NCBI GenBank assembly: GCA_021613335.1
Contig: JAJTWR010000053.1
Location: 296,001-360,000 of the forward strand
From: Whitmania pigra
Taxonomy: Eukaryota; Annelida; Clitellata; Hirudinida; Haemopidae
Direction of reading: 5' to 3'
DNA: 64,000 nucleotides
How positions within the stretch are numbered: position 1 is the first letter of the stretch; each line of letters opens with the position of its first letter. The translations under genes were made by a program, and so were the position numbers. This document shows, piece after piece, positions 47,747-59,960 of this stretch. The notes under the pieces are model-generated. The model made no database searches, was not told the DNA's origin, and saw nothing but the letters and a program-made list of their open reading frames with translations.

Positions 47747-50700
47747 TAACAACAATAATAGCAGCACAACCAAATAGTACAGCAAGAAGCACAACAAGAG
47801 AAATCCAACTTGGCCTCTGGATGCAAAGGATTTTCTTGAGGGCACTGTACTTCCTCAGGTCAGGTCTGATGACAGCAAGCACCATGTCCGTCCTCTCCGG
47901 ATGAGCGCTCACAGCCAGGTCTTGCATTTCCCCATCATTCCTGTACGGCATCCTGCCACCAACAGAATTATGATTATAATGCAAGATAAGATACTTATAG
48001 GATGCTATCAATAGTGCATTATTAAAAAGCAGATTTTATAGCCATTAATAATTCTAAGATCATGACGATATTCTAACAACAACAACAACAAAAACCACAA
48101 CATAAAATCGTAGAGAAATATTGTTCCACATCAAATGAAAACTAAACAACTCCACAGATTATCGAGTTAACTCTTTCGAATGATTAACGAAATAAACATT
48201 TTGCAATCCTAACAGTTGGGGTCTCTCGCACTGCATGCCCATCTCCCTGGAGAACCTATTCAAATCCTGCAGGAACTCGTTGACCTCGTGATCCATTCCG
48301 GCCGGATAAATTAGCTTCCAGCTCAGAAGATTTACAGGTTTCAATAGAGTGCTTCTGGTGATGGAGTGAAGATCCTGAAGGAGAAGAAAAAGAGGAGACG
48401 AGATGAAGATGGTGATTGGAGGGCGTTAACGTGCTCGTCAACGTGTTATTAGTTACTTAGTCATTACAAATTAATATTAATAATTCTTAATTAATACTTC
48501 CACCAAATGCCACCCAGGCTAATCAACCATGTGTTTGCAATCAAGGGCAACATCTTACTAGCTACTAAGACCTTGAATCGTTTACACCTCAAATAATTCT
48601 CCCGTGCTAAATCATTTCCGACAAAAATATCAACTGACGCAAAAACAGCAGAAATAAAAGAGACCAATAAAATAAACAAAAAAGAAATAATACCGACTCT
48701 GGGCATGATTGATAGTTTTGGAAGCTTCCTGGCTTCAGTCTGAATGGAGTCTGAGGACAGGGTGATGTTGAAGCTGTCCAAGACCTTCCTCACTTCTTGG
48801 TTTCTGTTTTTATCATCAGATTTATTCATTCCTGAGATTTATTTGAATCCAAACGATCGACCCAATAATCGCATCAGTTGTTGAGAGAAATGGACATTTG
48901 GAAATACAATATAAGCATGGTCTTTATATTTTTTAAAATAAAATTATTATGCCAAACTAACATCACATTATTTAAACCTTAAAATACTTAACTACTGTGT
49001 GGGATTTGTCTTAGTTCAAAGGTCAATATTGAGGAATAAGCTCCAATTTTCCTACTATGTTTCAACAACTGTGTCAGTTGTTGGTCATCAGTTTAGTTGA
49101 AATTAATAAATTAGTTGTGACCTTCGTGCTCACAGCCCATCAAAAGATCTATCAGCCACTTGAAGAGAGGACAATAAATGGGGAACAATGGATGTGTAAA
49201 ATACCGAGCAATGAACGGTAAACAACGGATTCTGCAAACTCTACAAACCCTGCAATCTGTCTGACGAAGTTGTTCATCTTTTGTAGTCTTTGATGGGGCT
49301 CGAGTTTGGTCTGTTGCGAAAACCTGCGCATGATGTTGTTGTTGGAGCGAACCTCGTCCGTGAATCCTGAGAATAAAAAATTCAAATCACAAAAAAATAG
49401 AGAATTGTTTTTTAAATGAAAAATTAGTTTTTAAATTCTCAATTAAAGTCCTTTATCATTAAGGCTACTCGATGATGAATTCCCCCTTTGGGATTACATC
49501 AACTGTAATTAATAACGAATACCTGTAATGTGGCAAAGCTCAGGCACCAGATAAATGATCTCAGGTGCACCAGCCCTCAACTCTCTCTTCTTAGGCCTCA
49601 CGACCAGGAGCGGTTGATCGCAGTTTCTGATCTCGATGTTGTACTTGATCTTGTAGTACTCGGCCACCGAGATCTCCTTCTTTCGGAAGGTGAACGTGAA
49701 GTGGGGATTCTTGTCGAAGTCAATGTCCTCAACCTTGTAAGTCCTGTCGTTGTATCTGGAAGTGCACGAGATCACGATTACAGCATGCTTAAAGCATCGT
49801 TGAATAAATAAGTGTATGATGTCAGGTGTTACTGATAATGAACAAACTAACCAATGTAGTACCAAGTAGCTATAGGCTATGTCAACCTATTAAGGGTATT
49901 AATTACTAACTGCTTAGGTAAGAAATGTCCTAAGTCACACAAGCAGTCGGTGCTCTGCTAATTCGATGGCACAGCGTTAAAACCTGGCTCAATACTTTAA
50001 CTTCATTAGCTCTTCTATTCACAATCTCAAGCTCTGAGCATTCCTGCTTCTAATAACAAACACACTGCAATCATCATCATCATCACCACCTTCCTTAACA
50101 TAACCACTAAAACTACGGCCATCGCTAACATTAACCAATCTCACGTCTTCGGCGATGACTCACCTCGTGTGCACGATCTTTCCACCGACCTGAGCCCTGA
50201 TCGACCTCGGATCCCTCTTCTGTATCATCTCCAGGACCGTTTCCGTGGAGACCAGTTTGTGAGAGACGTCCATCATGAGTCTCGTGCCGTTCTCGTACTC
50301 GAGGATCGACGAGAAGAATCCAGAGTACAGGGAATAACTGGAAAGCAACGTTTACATTTAAAATGAAATGCTTTTGCAATACCAGAATGCAATTGTTTCC
50401 AATGCAATAAAATACATTACAATGCTTGTATCCAACACCATCTAATACAATACAAAAGCATCTAATACAGCAAAGTCCACAGCTGTAATTAGAAAGGCTA
50501 AACATTCTGATCTAAGACAGCCAGTAGCAGATTCATACATGATCATAATCACCACCATAATAATCATCATCACCTTGTTCCTTGAATCTGGCATGGATGT
50601 TTGATGTCGTAGTAGTTTCCACCCATCCACTTCAAGTCAAAGTAATCCTGGAGAATGCTGCAATCATTGTTCGAAATAATATCATTAATAATTGGTTACC

Positions 50701-53104
50701 TATTCGTTAATTATTTAATAATTACTAATTATTACATCGACGTTAAAAGCCACCACTGTAAACAACGACAACAAGAATAGCAAGCACCTGTTGAAGATGA
50801 TGTTGAGCAGCTGCATGACCATTTGGCTACCTGCGTGGATGCTGGCAACATGGGTGAGGCTGACCTTGTAGGTGGTCGTGCTCGTTGATGCTTGCATCTC
50901 CTTCACTCTCTGAATAGAAAGACACAGATTGACGTAAGACTTGATATCAGGCATCGGACGTGACATGACATCAGACGCGACAAGCCTTCAGACAAGTCTC
51001 ATTCACCTCTTCGTTAAGAAGCTTCGTGCAGAAAAGACTCGAGCCGTCCGTGACATAATTGTTGGATATGCCGGCCTGGCTCTCGACCTGTCTGATGAGT
51101 CGCCTGCCAAACCTGGACGACCCCACTTCAGGTTCAATCCTTACTTTGTAGTGGTGGAAGGCGTCCTTCTTCGACGTCTCAAAGCGGAACAAGTTCGTCT
51201 GAACGGGTATCGGGACTCCCATCCTTCCTGAATTATGATTTTAGCTGGGACTAGTGGTTTATTAGTATTACTTAGCACTTTAGTTTATTAGTATTACTTA
51301 TTAGTAATCAAACCAAGTTCTCAAACTGAAATTGAAACTCAATGCTCAGATTTATCGTACAACCAGAGTGACTACCAAGAGCTCCAGTAAAAGTAGCTAA
51401 GGCTTCACTTTAGATAGACTGAAAGCTTTCCTAACTATTCTAAAACTTTCAAAGTAAAATATGTAAAGTGACTCTGATGTATGTCCTAGCATTGAAATAG
51501 TCAAATTATCAGCCAAACATTTACATGGTTGAAACTTAGCCACCAGCAGGAAACAGAAACTAATGGCAACTACAGCATCGTCATCAACATCGTAATCCAC
51601 AACAACTACTTAACAACAACAACATAACAGTAACCACCCAACTACAGCAACAACAACAACATCCCGCATAATCACAACATCCCGCATAATCACAACAACC
51701 CGCAACAATCTACCTTTCTTCTTATCTCCTGAGATCCTACTCATGGGCTCAGAAGACAGTGCAGCCAAAACTCCTGGCTTTGCTCTGGCAAAAAGCTGCA
51801 ACTTGCTGAAGGCCTTCCTCACATTTTCCTGCTTCTCCTCCGAGCTCGGTTCACCTTCGACCTTTTTGGGGTAGAAGGTCTTTAGTGGGGGTGGTGGTAT
51901 CTTGGAAGAAACCAAATAAAAACTGGCACTTATGTTATTACGTTAAGAACAATTAATCTTAATTAAATTCATTTATTCACGTGAGTAGCTTGTTCGCTAG
52001 AGTCAATATGTCTGTTTTAATTTGATCATGTTACGTTATCATCAATACACTTATTAGCCTTCATCCATCCATCCATCCATCCATCCATCCATCCATCCAT
52101 CCATCCATTCATTCATTCATTCATTCATTCATTCATTCATGCAATAAGGTAATTGCTGGTGTGAATGAATCTTGATTTTTGTGTGAAATCCTAATGTTAA
52201 TTAATTTATTTCATTGATTTAACCATTAGAACAGTGATGAATAACAAAATAAACTATTTGCCTGATGGTAATTGAGTGCAGGTTTTAGAGATTAGTGCCC
52301 TTCAGAAAACAATGATTCCATTTTTGGGTTTTGCCTACTAACATCACATCCATTTTAAGCAAAATGAGTTCAGCAAGTTCATCAAGTAATTACCTTGGTT
52401 TCTTGAAATGGAACATTCTGAGATAAGGAAGGCACCTGAGGAGGCTTCTGGTGTTGAGGTGGGCCAGGAAAATGGGGGGATGATGACCCCTGAGAAAGTT
52501 TCTGGTGTTGAGGTGGGCCAAGAAAGTATGGGGATGATGATCCCTGAGAAAGTTTCTGGTGTTGAGGTGGGCCAGGAAAGTATGGGGATGATGACCCCTG
52601 AGAAAGTTTCTGGTGTTGAGGTGGGCCAGAAGGTTGGGGAGTTGAAGAAGACTCCTGAGAAGGTTTCTGGTGTTGAGGTGGGCCAGAGGGGTAGGGAGTC
52701 CCCCTCACGTACCTTTGCCCAGCAGACATCCTCGAATGAAAAGCTGAAAAGAAACCAAGTTCATGTATTGCTAAAATGTCTATAATATCTGTTATATTCA
52801 ACTGCAGCTTATGATGAACCCCCAACACAACATTATTTTCTAGATAGACATTACCTGGCGAGCACTCCTCAGCCTTAGATAACAAGCCATGTGCATGGAG
52901 TACACCCTCAAACAATTCAGCTTATGTAATGCTTCATTTAATTAACACATTTCAAAATATTAAGTATAACTATACTCAATACAAAACAGAGCAATTAAAC
53001 CGACTTCCGCCATCTTGTCTTCTTAACGTCTCCTCAGGTCGTGGCAATGCTCTGTCTCCCCTTCCTCGAGCCCTTCCGGGCACATAGTTGCTCTTGTCAG
53101 TCAT
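44227..53104 (-). CDS. Piwi-family Argonaute (piRNA effector), complete gene
   Basis: Piwi proteins bind piRNAs and silence transposons in germline and stem cells. About 20 exons on the minus strand from ATG at 53104 ([17 protein letters not shown], an RG-rich start like the Tudor-binding motif) to TAA at 44227 (ending RRKLFFL). Key blocks: 52743-52394 tandem-repeat linker; 51227-51007 ([13 protein letters not shown] domain); 49755-49523 PAZ ([38 protein letters not shown]); 47400-47282 ([15 protein letters not shown]); 46741-46635 (VVGVDTYHD, first catalytic Asp); 45909-45759 ([13 protein letters not shown], second Asp); 45477-45352 ([11 protein letters not shown]); 44967-44820 ([11 protein letters not shown], catalytic His); 44343-44227 ([13 protein letters not shown]). 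Phases agree at nearly all joins. Uncertain: the donor of exon 1, and the short exon 46415-46363 where the usual GQEL glutamate segment should lie. The N-terminus argues for a nuage-type Piwi. An intact D-D-H argues for slicer ability. Confidence 0.95.
47080..47272. repeat. 39/42-bp minisatellite in a Piwi intron
   Basis: Five units containing GGTCATAAAGTGCAATTGGC. Units alternate between a GAACAG and a TTCGGG variant, giving an ~81-bp higher-order dimer. It begins directly after a splice donor (47281). Both strands are open in several frames, purely because of the repeat. Confidence 0.92.
47701..47755. repeat. (AAT)n microsatellite in a Piwi intron
   Basis: About 45 bp of AAT followed by AAC units. 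The Tyr/Ile-rich reading frames over it are artefacts. Confidence 0.9.
51597..51712. repeat. AAC repeats and a 17-18-bp CATCCCGCATAATCACAA tandem in a Piwi intron
   Basis: ACAACAAC runs followed by two full and one partial copies of the unit CATCCCGCATAATCACAA, ending at the splice donor at 51713. Confidence 0.8.
52063..52140. repeat. (CATC)n(CATT)n tetranucleotide microsatellite in a Piwi intron
   Basis: About ten CATC units run into about ten CATT units, a compound microsatellite likely to vary in length. Confidence 0.95.
52446..52690 (-). repeat. 54-bp coding repeat: 18-residue Pro/Gln/Ser repeat in the Piwi N-terminus
   Basis: Five units start at 52446, 52501, 52555, 52609 and 52666, spaced 54-57 bp. 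Translated on the minus strand the unit is [17 protein letters not shown] with small variants. The array is in frame, inside one exon, so unit number can change without breaking the protein. The plus-strand frame (52408-52785) over the same DNA is an antisense shadow. Confidence 0.9.
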
Positions 53105-54554
53105 TGTCTAAAGAAATAAGTTTGCAGTCTGTCACTGCACCACCAAATATCCCAGAGAAATTTCCCAATACAGCAAATATACGAGAATGATTGAAATGTT
53201 CTAGCAGAGCAGAGCATAAACATCAAATTGAACTTGCCTTTCAATAATCGCGTAACTCAACAGTTTCTTTGCCCAAATAGAATTAGCACTTAAAAGCAAG
53301 CGCGCCAAAAGAAAATTCTACAGCAACAGCCAGCACTTCCGGCGAGCTAGACAAAAGATCTATTTCCTTATTGGTCGACCACTCATGCAACCTTTCTTTG
53401 GTAATTTTCAGAATTATATTTTTGATTGCGAGTTAGTCTTACCTTTAAAATTGGAAACTTTGCGTCACTAATTTATATCTTTAATTTACATAAACTTTGA
53501 AACTCCAAAGGCGATTGCATAACTTATACATGTTAAGTTGGTAAAACGTTCTTTTCCTTATGAGAAACGATTTTGTTAAAGTACTGTATTAAATTAAATA
53601 TCACAAAAATTGTCGTAGTTTCATCTTGAAGACAACCAGACACATCCCCTAGATTCGCTATTAATTATTTGTAGAGCGTGAGTACATTTCGTTGTACACT
53701 GTAATATTTGTTATACTAGCCAATGTTTTTCTTCTATTCCGCATAGAGATTATTTATGATAACCATCATTATTATCTTAAGAACAATTACATTAATCACC
53801 TTGGAGGCGGGTGAAACTACCGACGCTCACCTTTGCTGGTGGCGTACCAAAAGGAGGGCAGATGCCAAGGGGCGGCATTTTGAATAAGTACTTTCCCCCA
53901 GTGTTTCTGCTGTGTCCATTGAAGGATCAGATTTCAATTTGGCATTTGGTGTAACGTATCGATTGATGTGCAAGTAAGAATCGATCAGGGTCACTTTTTT
54001 ATGGGACCGGAGTTAGCCGGGGCCGTGGCACAAAATACATGCTTAGGTATGAAACTGTATAACTATCTAACTTTTTAACAGTTTAATTTTCTGCTTTTCT
54101 ACAACTTCTTAAAATTATTTGCAATGCTAGGGAAATTCAGTCTATTTGAGTCGCTTGACTGTACGATAGAATGAAAAAGGTCATCTCTTAAAGTTTTACG
54201 AGGGTTTGCCCCTTGAAAAATGCTGAAATTAAATCTCTGTATCTGAGAAGGCAGAGATAGAACAAGTATAAGAAGAAACGTATAGATGTCTCGGATGATC
54301 CTTTCCTTCCGGAAGGTGTATCCTAATGAACTGCTAGCAGAGTGGCAATCCTGGAGTGGATGGACGGACGGCCCAAGTGATAGTAAAAGAGGTTCTAAAT
54401 TCATGGTGATACGTTTTTTAAAGAATGTGGAATCATTACCGTTTCTTATGTATAAGTATTTTAAGAGCAGCAGGATCATTCCACAAAGGTGTCCCAAGTA
54501 TCGGACGATTTTGTTTATTACGGGGAGTTATTATAAGTTATCACGAATTATTAA

Positions 54555-54790
54555 TACCAGGCGTCGGTAGACGAGTGATTAAGACTTTGGCCTTGGTGCA
54601 ACTCCATTAGGGGTTCAAATCTCAGCCTCTCTCGAGAGCTTTTATGACTAATACCCGGCAGATTTTATACCATCAAAATATACCGGGGTCCCCGGTCGAT
54701 TCCTATGTATGAGTCACACATCGAAGACAATCACCTTACCAGGCTCTCATCAGGTCACGCCTGTTCCTCAGCTCGTCCATTGAGTCTTTT
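54555..54790 (+). mobile_element. tRNA-derived SINE
   Basis: GTCGGTAGACGAGTGATTAAGAC (A-box region) followed about 45 bp later by GGGGTTCAAATCTCAGCC (B box, GGTTCAAATC), the internal pol III promoter of a tRNA-derived SINE. It lacks a plausible cloverleaf 3' half, so it is not a tRNA gene. The head differs from the minus-strand SINEs at 34.6 and 40.4 kb. Confidence 0.6.
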
Positions 54791-55799
54791 GATCAGAAGG
54801 GTATATATGAAACTATTCCGAGATTGTTCGTTCATTCCGTTTTCATTAACTTGCTTAATTAGCGATTGTTATTGTTATATTGAAAATCTTTAAAGTAAAT
54901 TCTTAGATTCGCAAGCACCTCGGTGAGTTTTCTTACTATAAGCTTTACTTCTTTCAATAGTTATTTGTTGTACTTATCTAAATAGAAACCTAAATTATCA
55001 TTTTGAACAAGTTGTTAGGACAACCATTTGCCTAGCGCTCCTTTCCAAGGCTGATTGCAGGAACTGATTTTGACACACCAGGAGGTCACTCTTCTTTAAT
55101 GGTCATTTGCAGTCTGATTAATTAACTTGCTTGCCAAATATAAGTATTAAACTTTTTGGCTACTATTTTGGGTTGAGAAGGTGTCTGCCCCTGCAAGAGT
55201 TGAGATGACGTTCCTGGAAATTTTGGTTTAGACATGCCCCAGCCTGTTTTAAACTTAAATTAATAAATAACTATCTTCCATCAACGATGAACCAGACAAG
55301 GCTTCAAGACTTGGCAGCCCTTTCTATAGAAAGGGAATTTGCCGGTGGACCGAATTTTTAGATTGTTATAAAAAAAACCTATGCAGAAAGGTTTGACTGT
55401 AGTTCCATGAAAATAAGAATGTGGGAGCTTTTCGAAATTTTGAAGGTTAACTGATTGACAAGTAGTTTTTGTCACATGATTTGTTTTTTTATATAAATCG
55501 GGTATTCAATGTCTACAAATAACTTTAAAAATAACATTATTGACGGTCGAGAGGGAGGGGGGCAAATCTTATGATGGCCCCTGACGCCAAGAGCAGTTGG
55601 TACGCCACTGTGTGTAGATGATTGATTGATCTATTTATTTATTTAAGCTAATATTTAAAGTGCCGAAAACATCCATGGCAGGATTTAAAAGGCACTGTGA
55701 CAATCAAAACAATCGGTTCTACAGTCGAGCGAGCTAGATTTTAAAAGAATTTTTTGATGTTAATGAGTGGGAAAGTTAAATAAATGAGTTTTTTAAACA

Positions 55800-56690
55800 T
55801 CAACGTCTCAGACGATCTGACACGAGGCGGGAGATCGTTCCACGTCCTCTGTCCACACGCATGAAAGGATCTGTGTCCATAGTGCACGGGTCTTTGGGAA
55901 GATAAAGTTTATGGTTTATCAGTTTATGATCCATGTATATGGTATCGTCCGGACTAGCCGTTTCCGGTAGGTTCTCTGAACCTCCAGATTCCCGATTATC
56001 TAAATTTTCTGGCAACATCTAGTAATAATACACTCCATCTTACTATAAAGAAGTCTTATTGAAAATTGAGTCGGGCACACTGATACTGATACACGTTTTA
56101 CTGGCTATCGCCAACGAATGGCTCACCATTGATGACCTGGATCCTGCTGAGGATGATGATGATCTCATAGTCGATGGAGTTGCTCCTGGTGATGATCCAG
56201 TCGCCGGTTGATGATCCTATTGAGCAAACTGACTTCCCTTCGTATTCCACAGCTGCTACGCTCTTCACCGAAGATCTTCATGTTTTTCACCAGAAAACAA
56301 TTAATTGGAACTATCTTTTATTTAAACAATAAAAATCTTCTTGACTCAAACATCAGCAACCGTTATAATCTTTTCGAGCTTCTATTTATACATGTTGGAT
56401 TTAATTATCAATATTCTCTAAATTCCAACAAAATATCATCCAATCAAAATTCACGAATAAAGGTCAGACCACGCCTACAATATGATTAATCAGGTTGTTC
56501 TCAAACTAATAATGATTATCTTAAATCATTTTTTGGGTAGAATTAAAGAAAAACATTAGCTAGCTTAAACAAATAATCTAATATCTAATGAAATGTACTC
56601 GCGCGCTATAAATCACATTATACAATAGCTAATCTAGGAGACAGGTCTGGTTGTCATCAAGATCCATTCACGACCAACTTTTCTAGTGGC
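55800..56690 (-). mobile_element. Second gypsy fragment: 5' LTR, leader and Gag start
   Basis: Right part (about 56265-56690) resembles the LTRs at 24.6 and 26.6 kb, including AATCTAGGAGAC and GGAACTA...TTTATTT. The leader shares GATGACCTGGATCCTGC with 26435-26451. A 72-codon minus-strand frame (56018-55800) starts MLPENLDNRESGG, homologous to the frame at 26330. The rest of the element is missing left of 55800. Divergence from the first copy suggests separate, older insertion. Confidence 0.75.
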
Positions 56691-57283
56691 AGACGAAGCT
56701 CAAGAATTAATATCAAAATCAGTCTAAACAACGAAATCATTATAGACAAGGCCTATGCACAAAAGCCATATCAGCCAATCTGGACAGCATTACCAATGCC
56801 AATCGATGTTTTCTGAAGTACCAAAAATAACTTATTTCTTAGTCTTAGGCAACTCTCATCATGTTGTTGCCGACAAAAAACTCAACACTGAAATCCCCAG
56901 TTCGGCAAAACCAAATGCTTTTAAATATGCTGCTGGGCCAAGAAAGAATTATCTTCAAAGCATAAGAAAATGTCTGATTATTTATTGAGTGAAAACATCA
57001 TCAAAATGGAAACTGTTCCAAATGGTGGTAGAAACTGCCAACGCAACACCTTCTCAACCTGCTCTAGGTAATCTAGGTAAGATGTCATCAAGGTCATCAC
57101 ATTCAGCGTAGTCGTACAACGTGCCACCAGACAGAATGATTATTGAGTTTTAAAATAACTTCCACACGTTAATTCTAAGTTATCTCTTCCTTAAACCAGC
57201 ATCAAGATTTCAATTTAAAAAGTTGCAGTTATTCGTGGGCAGTTGAGAAGGAAGGAAAAACAAGAAGTCAGGAAGTGGAGGAG

Positions 57284-59107
57284 TTAGTATTGGAAGCTCC
57301 TCTTCGTTTTGATGTCGTCGAGCACCTGTTGGAGGTCGTCGTCATCGAACCTGCCTTCCAAGCTGGAGAGAAATTAATAAAATATGTTAATCAGATGGCA
57401 GTTATAATTAATAATCAATTTTAAGCAGTTGCAATGCATTGTTATGGTTAAGTAGTCACTTCAGCACACTTTCTATGCATTTTCTATGTCTTTTGTTTAG
57501 AACATGACGTCATGAGAAGCTTGCACAACACTTGTCTAAGTTAATTCTTAACTTAACTTAACACTTAACTAAGTTAATTCAGATACATAAAATGCCTCGT
57601 CAATGTGAATGCAATTTCTCATTTGTTTTTATACTAGGAATCAAAATAGCCCTCATCGTTTGGATAAAATTACCAAATGTTCCAATCCCAATAAACCGAC
57701 AAATTGGTTCAAATTGATATAAAATATCCAAACATACAATTTAAAATTCATTTGCAACTATTGACCGTGACATTACAGAGCTTAAGTAATTCAAGAAGGT
57801 AACCATTAAGCTATCATTACAGCAATGTTAATGTTATTGCAATTAATGCTAGCAATAAAAATATAGCTGCTCCCATATTTGACATATTACAATAATACTA
57901 TTATTATTATTACAATACTATTATTATTATTATTACTGTTATTTAACTGGACTACTACTTATGGATTTATGGCACTTTAGAAACTGTCAAACACTCATGT
58001 GAGAGTCATCCACTTACCTGGGTAGGAAGGACTTTGCCTCGTCTGCAGTTTCAGGGCACAGGTTGGCAATGATGGAAAGTTCAAACTTGTGAAGCTTCTT
58101 CTGCATCAGGAGACTGCAAAAAATTAACGTGTTAACGCCACCACTCTCGAACGAAAATTACAAAACTTTGTAACTTATTACTTTACTGATGAAAGTATAA
58201 TTGTTGAATAACAGATTATTATAAATTAGCCTCCATTATCGTTAGTTAATAGAATATTAACAATCAATAATTGATAATGTACTTTAATTAATACGTACAA
58301 TAATTCATACAAGTACTTTTGAAACCAATGCTGTCGATAATGGCTATTCATACAAAATTTATTATTAATAGTATTTAAAAAAATATCCTGTTATTAATAT
58401 TAATTCCATTATATCCCTGCCCACCTTCTCATGGCACCAATTGTCTCCCTGTTGACAAACTTTGAGAACCTCTGAGTGTATGCAAGAGTCTTCATGAAGA
58501 TGGCTGGCAATTCTTGCTCCTCCTCCGAGCTCTCATTCTGACTTTTTCTGGAAGCAAAAACAAACATTCTGTTAGGATATGAAAACCAACAATTTAATGT
58601 GGATTTATTTGTTATGGATTATTTATCTACAATTCTGCATTCTGATGTCTACAAAATTCATTAGTAAAATAGTTTGCTAGTTATTTGTAAGTGCCCAACA
58701 TTGCAGCAATAAAATAAAATAATTCAAGTATCATCCTTCAGGAAGCATATCGGAGATCACCCTTTTTGATATATGAAATTCAGCAAAAAAATCCAATATG
58801 GTAATTCTAGGATTAAGCAACATAATTAATTTCAGCAAAGCTATTTCGGAGTATTCTAATAATATATTTACCATACTAAATCCCAATCCTAAAACCCTAT
58901 TCTAACAATTTAAACAACCAACCTGTGTTCTAAAAGCATCTTGACTTCGGAAATCAGAAGAGTTTCAGCATTATCGAACTCTGTAAATATTAAATTTATG
59001 TGTGTTTAAATGGTATTCGAAAACATTGATGTAAGGGGCTCACCTTTCGGAAATATTAAATCAGCAGCTTCTTCCCTGTTTTCGTTTTCAAAGTTGGTAG
59101 CTGCCAT
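57284..59107 (-). CDS. POLR2D: RNA polymerase II subunit RPB4
   Basis: RPB4 pairs with RPB7 to form the Pol II stalk, important in initiation and mRNA fate. Five exons on the minus strand: 59107-59044 ([20 protein letters not shown]), 58980-58923 ([20 protein letters not shown]), 58547-58425 ([23 protein letters not shown]), 58113-58018 ([20 protein letters not shown]), 57362-57284 ([18 protein letters not shown], ending TKRSFQY). The tail KRSFQY is the animal signature. All junctions are GT-AG with matching phase; about 139 codons, essentially the human length and nearly collinear. Its start lies 853 bp from the divergent LRR gene. No anomalies. Confidence 0.98.
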
Positions 59108-59960
59108 GCCAAACAAATCTCAAAACGTATGATAACTCGATGCACGGGACCAGAATATCAACAGTCAACAACGGAGACTTAAATTATCAAAACAATTTTA
59201 CATGCAACTAAATTCGTTTTGTACAAAATATATTATATTTATGTATAAATAATTACTTTGTATTACTAAAAATATTTTAACAAAATTAATTTGTTTTTGT
59301 TTCGTAAAAATTGTAAATAAAAAAGAAGTCTACTGATCTATTAATTGAAGAACGAAATGAAAAAGGATAATTCTTCATTTTGGAACAATCATTCAGTAAT
59401 CCAAATAAATAAGGAATAATGATATATACAGTTACATATTTCATTCTAGGAAGTCTTTAATTTAAGCATCAATTTTGTTTTGATGCTTAGGGGAGAGTAG
59501 GGTCGATATGCCTTCCCCCAGACCATATCATAACCTTTTTCCATGTCGACGAAAACTCCCAGCGTCATCTGTTCTTAAAAAGAGGATGCAGCTAAGTTGT
59601 ACTATTTAGTCCGAAAATCATCTTCCTTTCCCGAATGAATCTTATATCGGAATTTCTTGGTCAAAATTCTCAAGGAACCACCTGAGCCCATCGCGATAAT
59701 CTAGAGTTTGCAAAGAATGGAGAAAGCCCATAAAGAGCTCTATTCTGTTTAACATTCCTATTACCTTTTATTATGATGGCTATTTCGATCACATTTTAAC
59801 AACAGAAAGCAAATTCATAATGATTCGGTGGTACACAAACTTTAAAAAGAGGTAAGTTTGCAAGTTTGAATTTGAAACATCATCAAGTGTTTTTGTTTCC
59901 CAGCTTAAGCTATCATCGATAAATTCTGCATATTTAATTCGCATTTGTGGCAATTAAGAC
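59108..59960. promoter_or_regulatory. Divergent intergenic region between POLR2D and the LRR gene
   Basis: The only sequence between two head-to-head start codons (59107 and 59961), so promoters of both must lie within these 853 bp. It is AT-rich with no repeat or open frame. A slightly GC-richer stretch sits at 59490-59600. No TATA box stands out at a convincing distance from either start. Confidence 0.5.

Larger units (their letters stand above)
53105..57283. other. Intergenic region right of Piwi with transposon remnants
   Basis: Presumed Piwi promoter immediately right of 53104; no clear core element. Further right are a SINE (about 54555-54700), gypsy LTR debris (55800-56690) and open frames without recognisable domains (54286-54570, 56755-56988). 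No cellular gene is supported. Confidence 0.55.

Noticed and set aside
52408..52785. 125-codon plus-strand frame with GVEVGQE repeats
   Set aside because: Antisense shadow of the Piwi repeat exon; the minus strand has splice sites and homologous flanking exons.
54565..54640. Candidate tRNA gene
   Set aside because: A- and B-box-like motifs exist but no complete cloverleaf or acceptor stem; fits a tRNA-derived SINE head.
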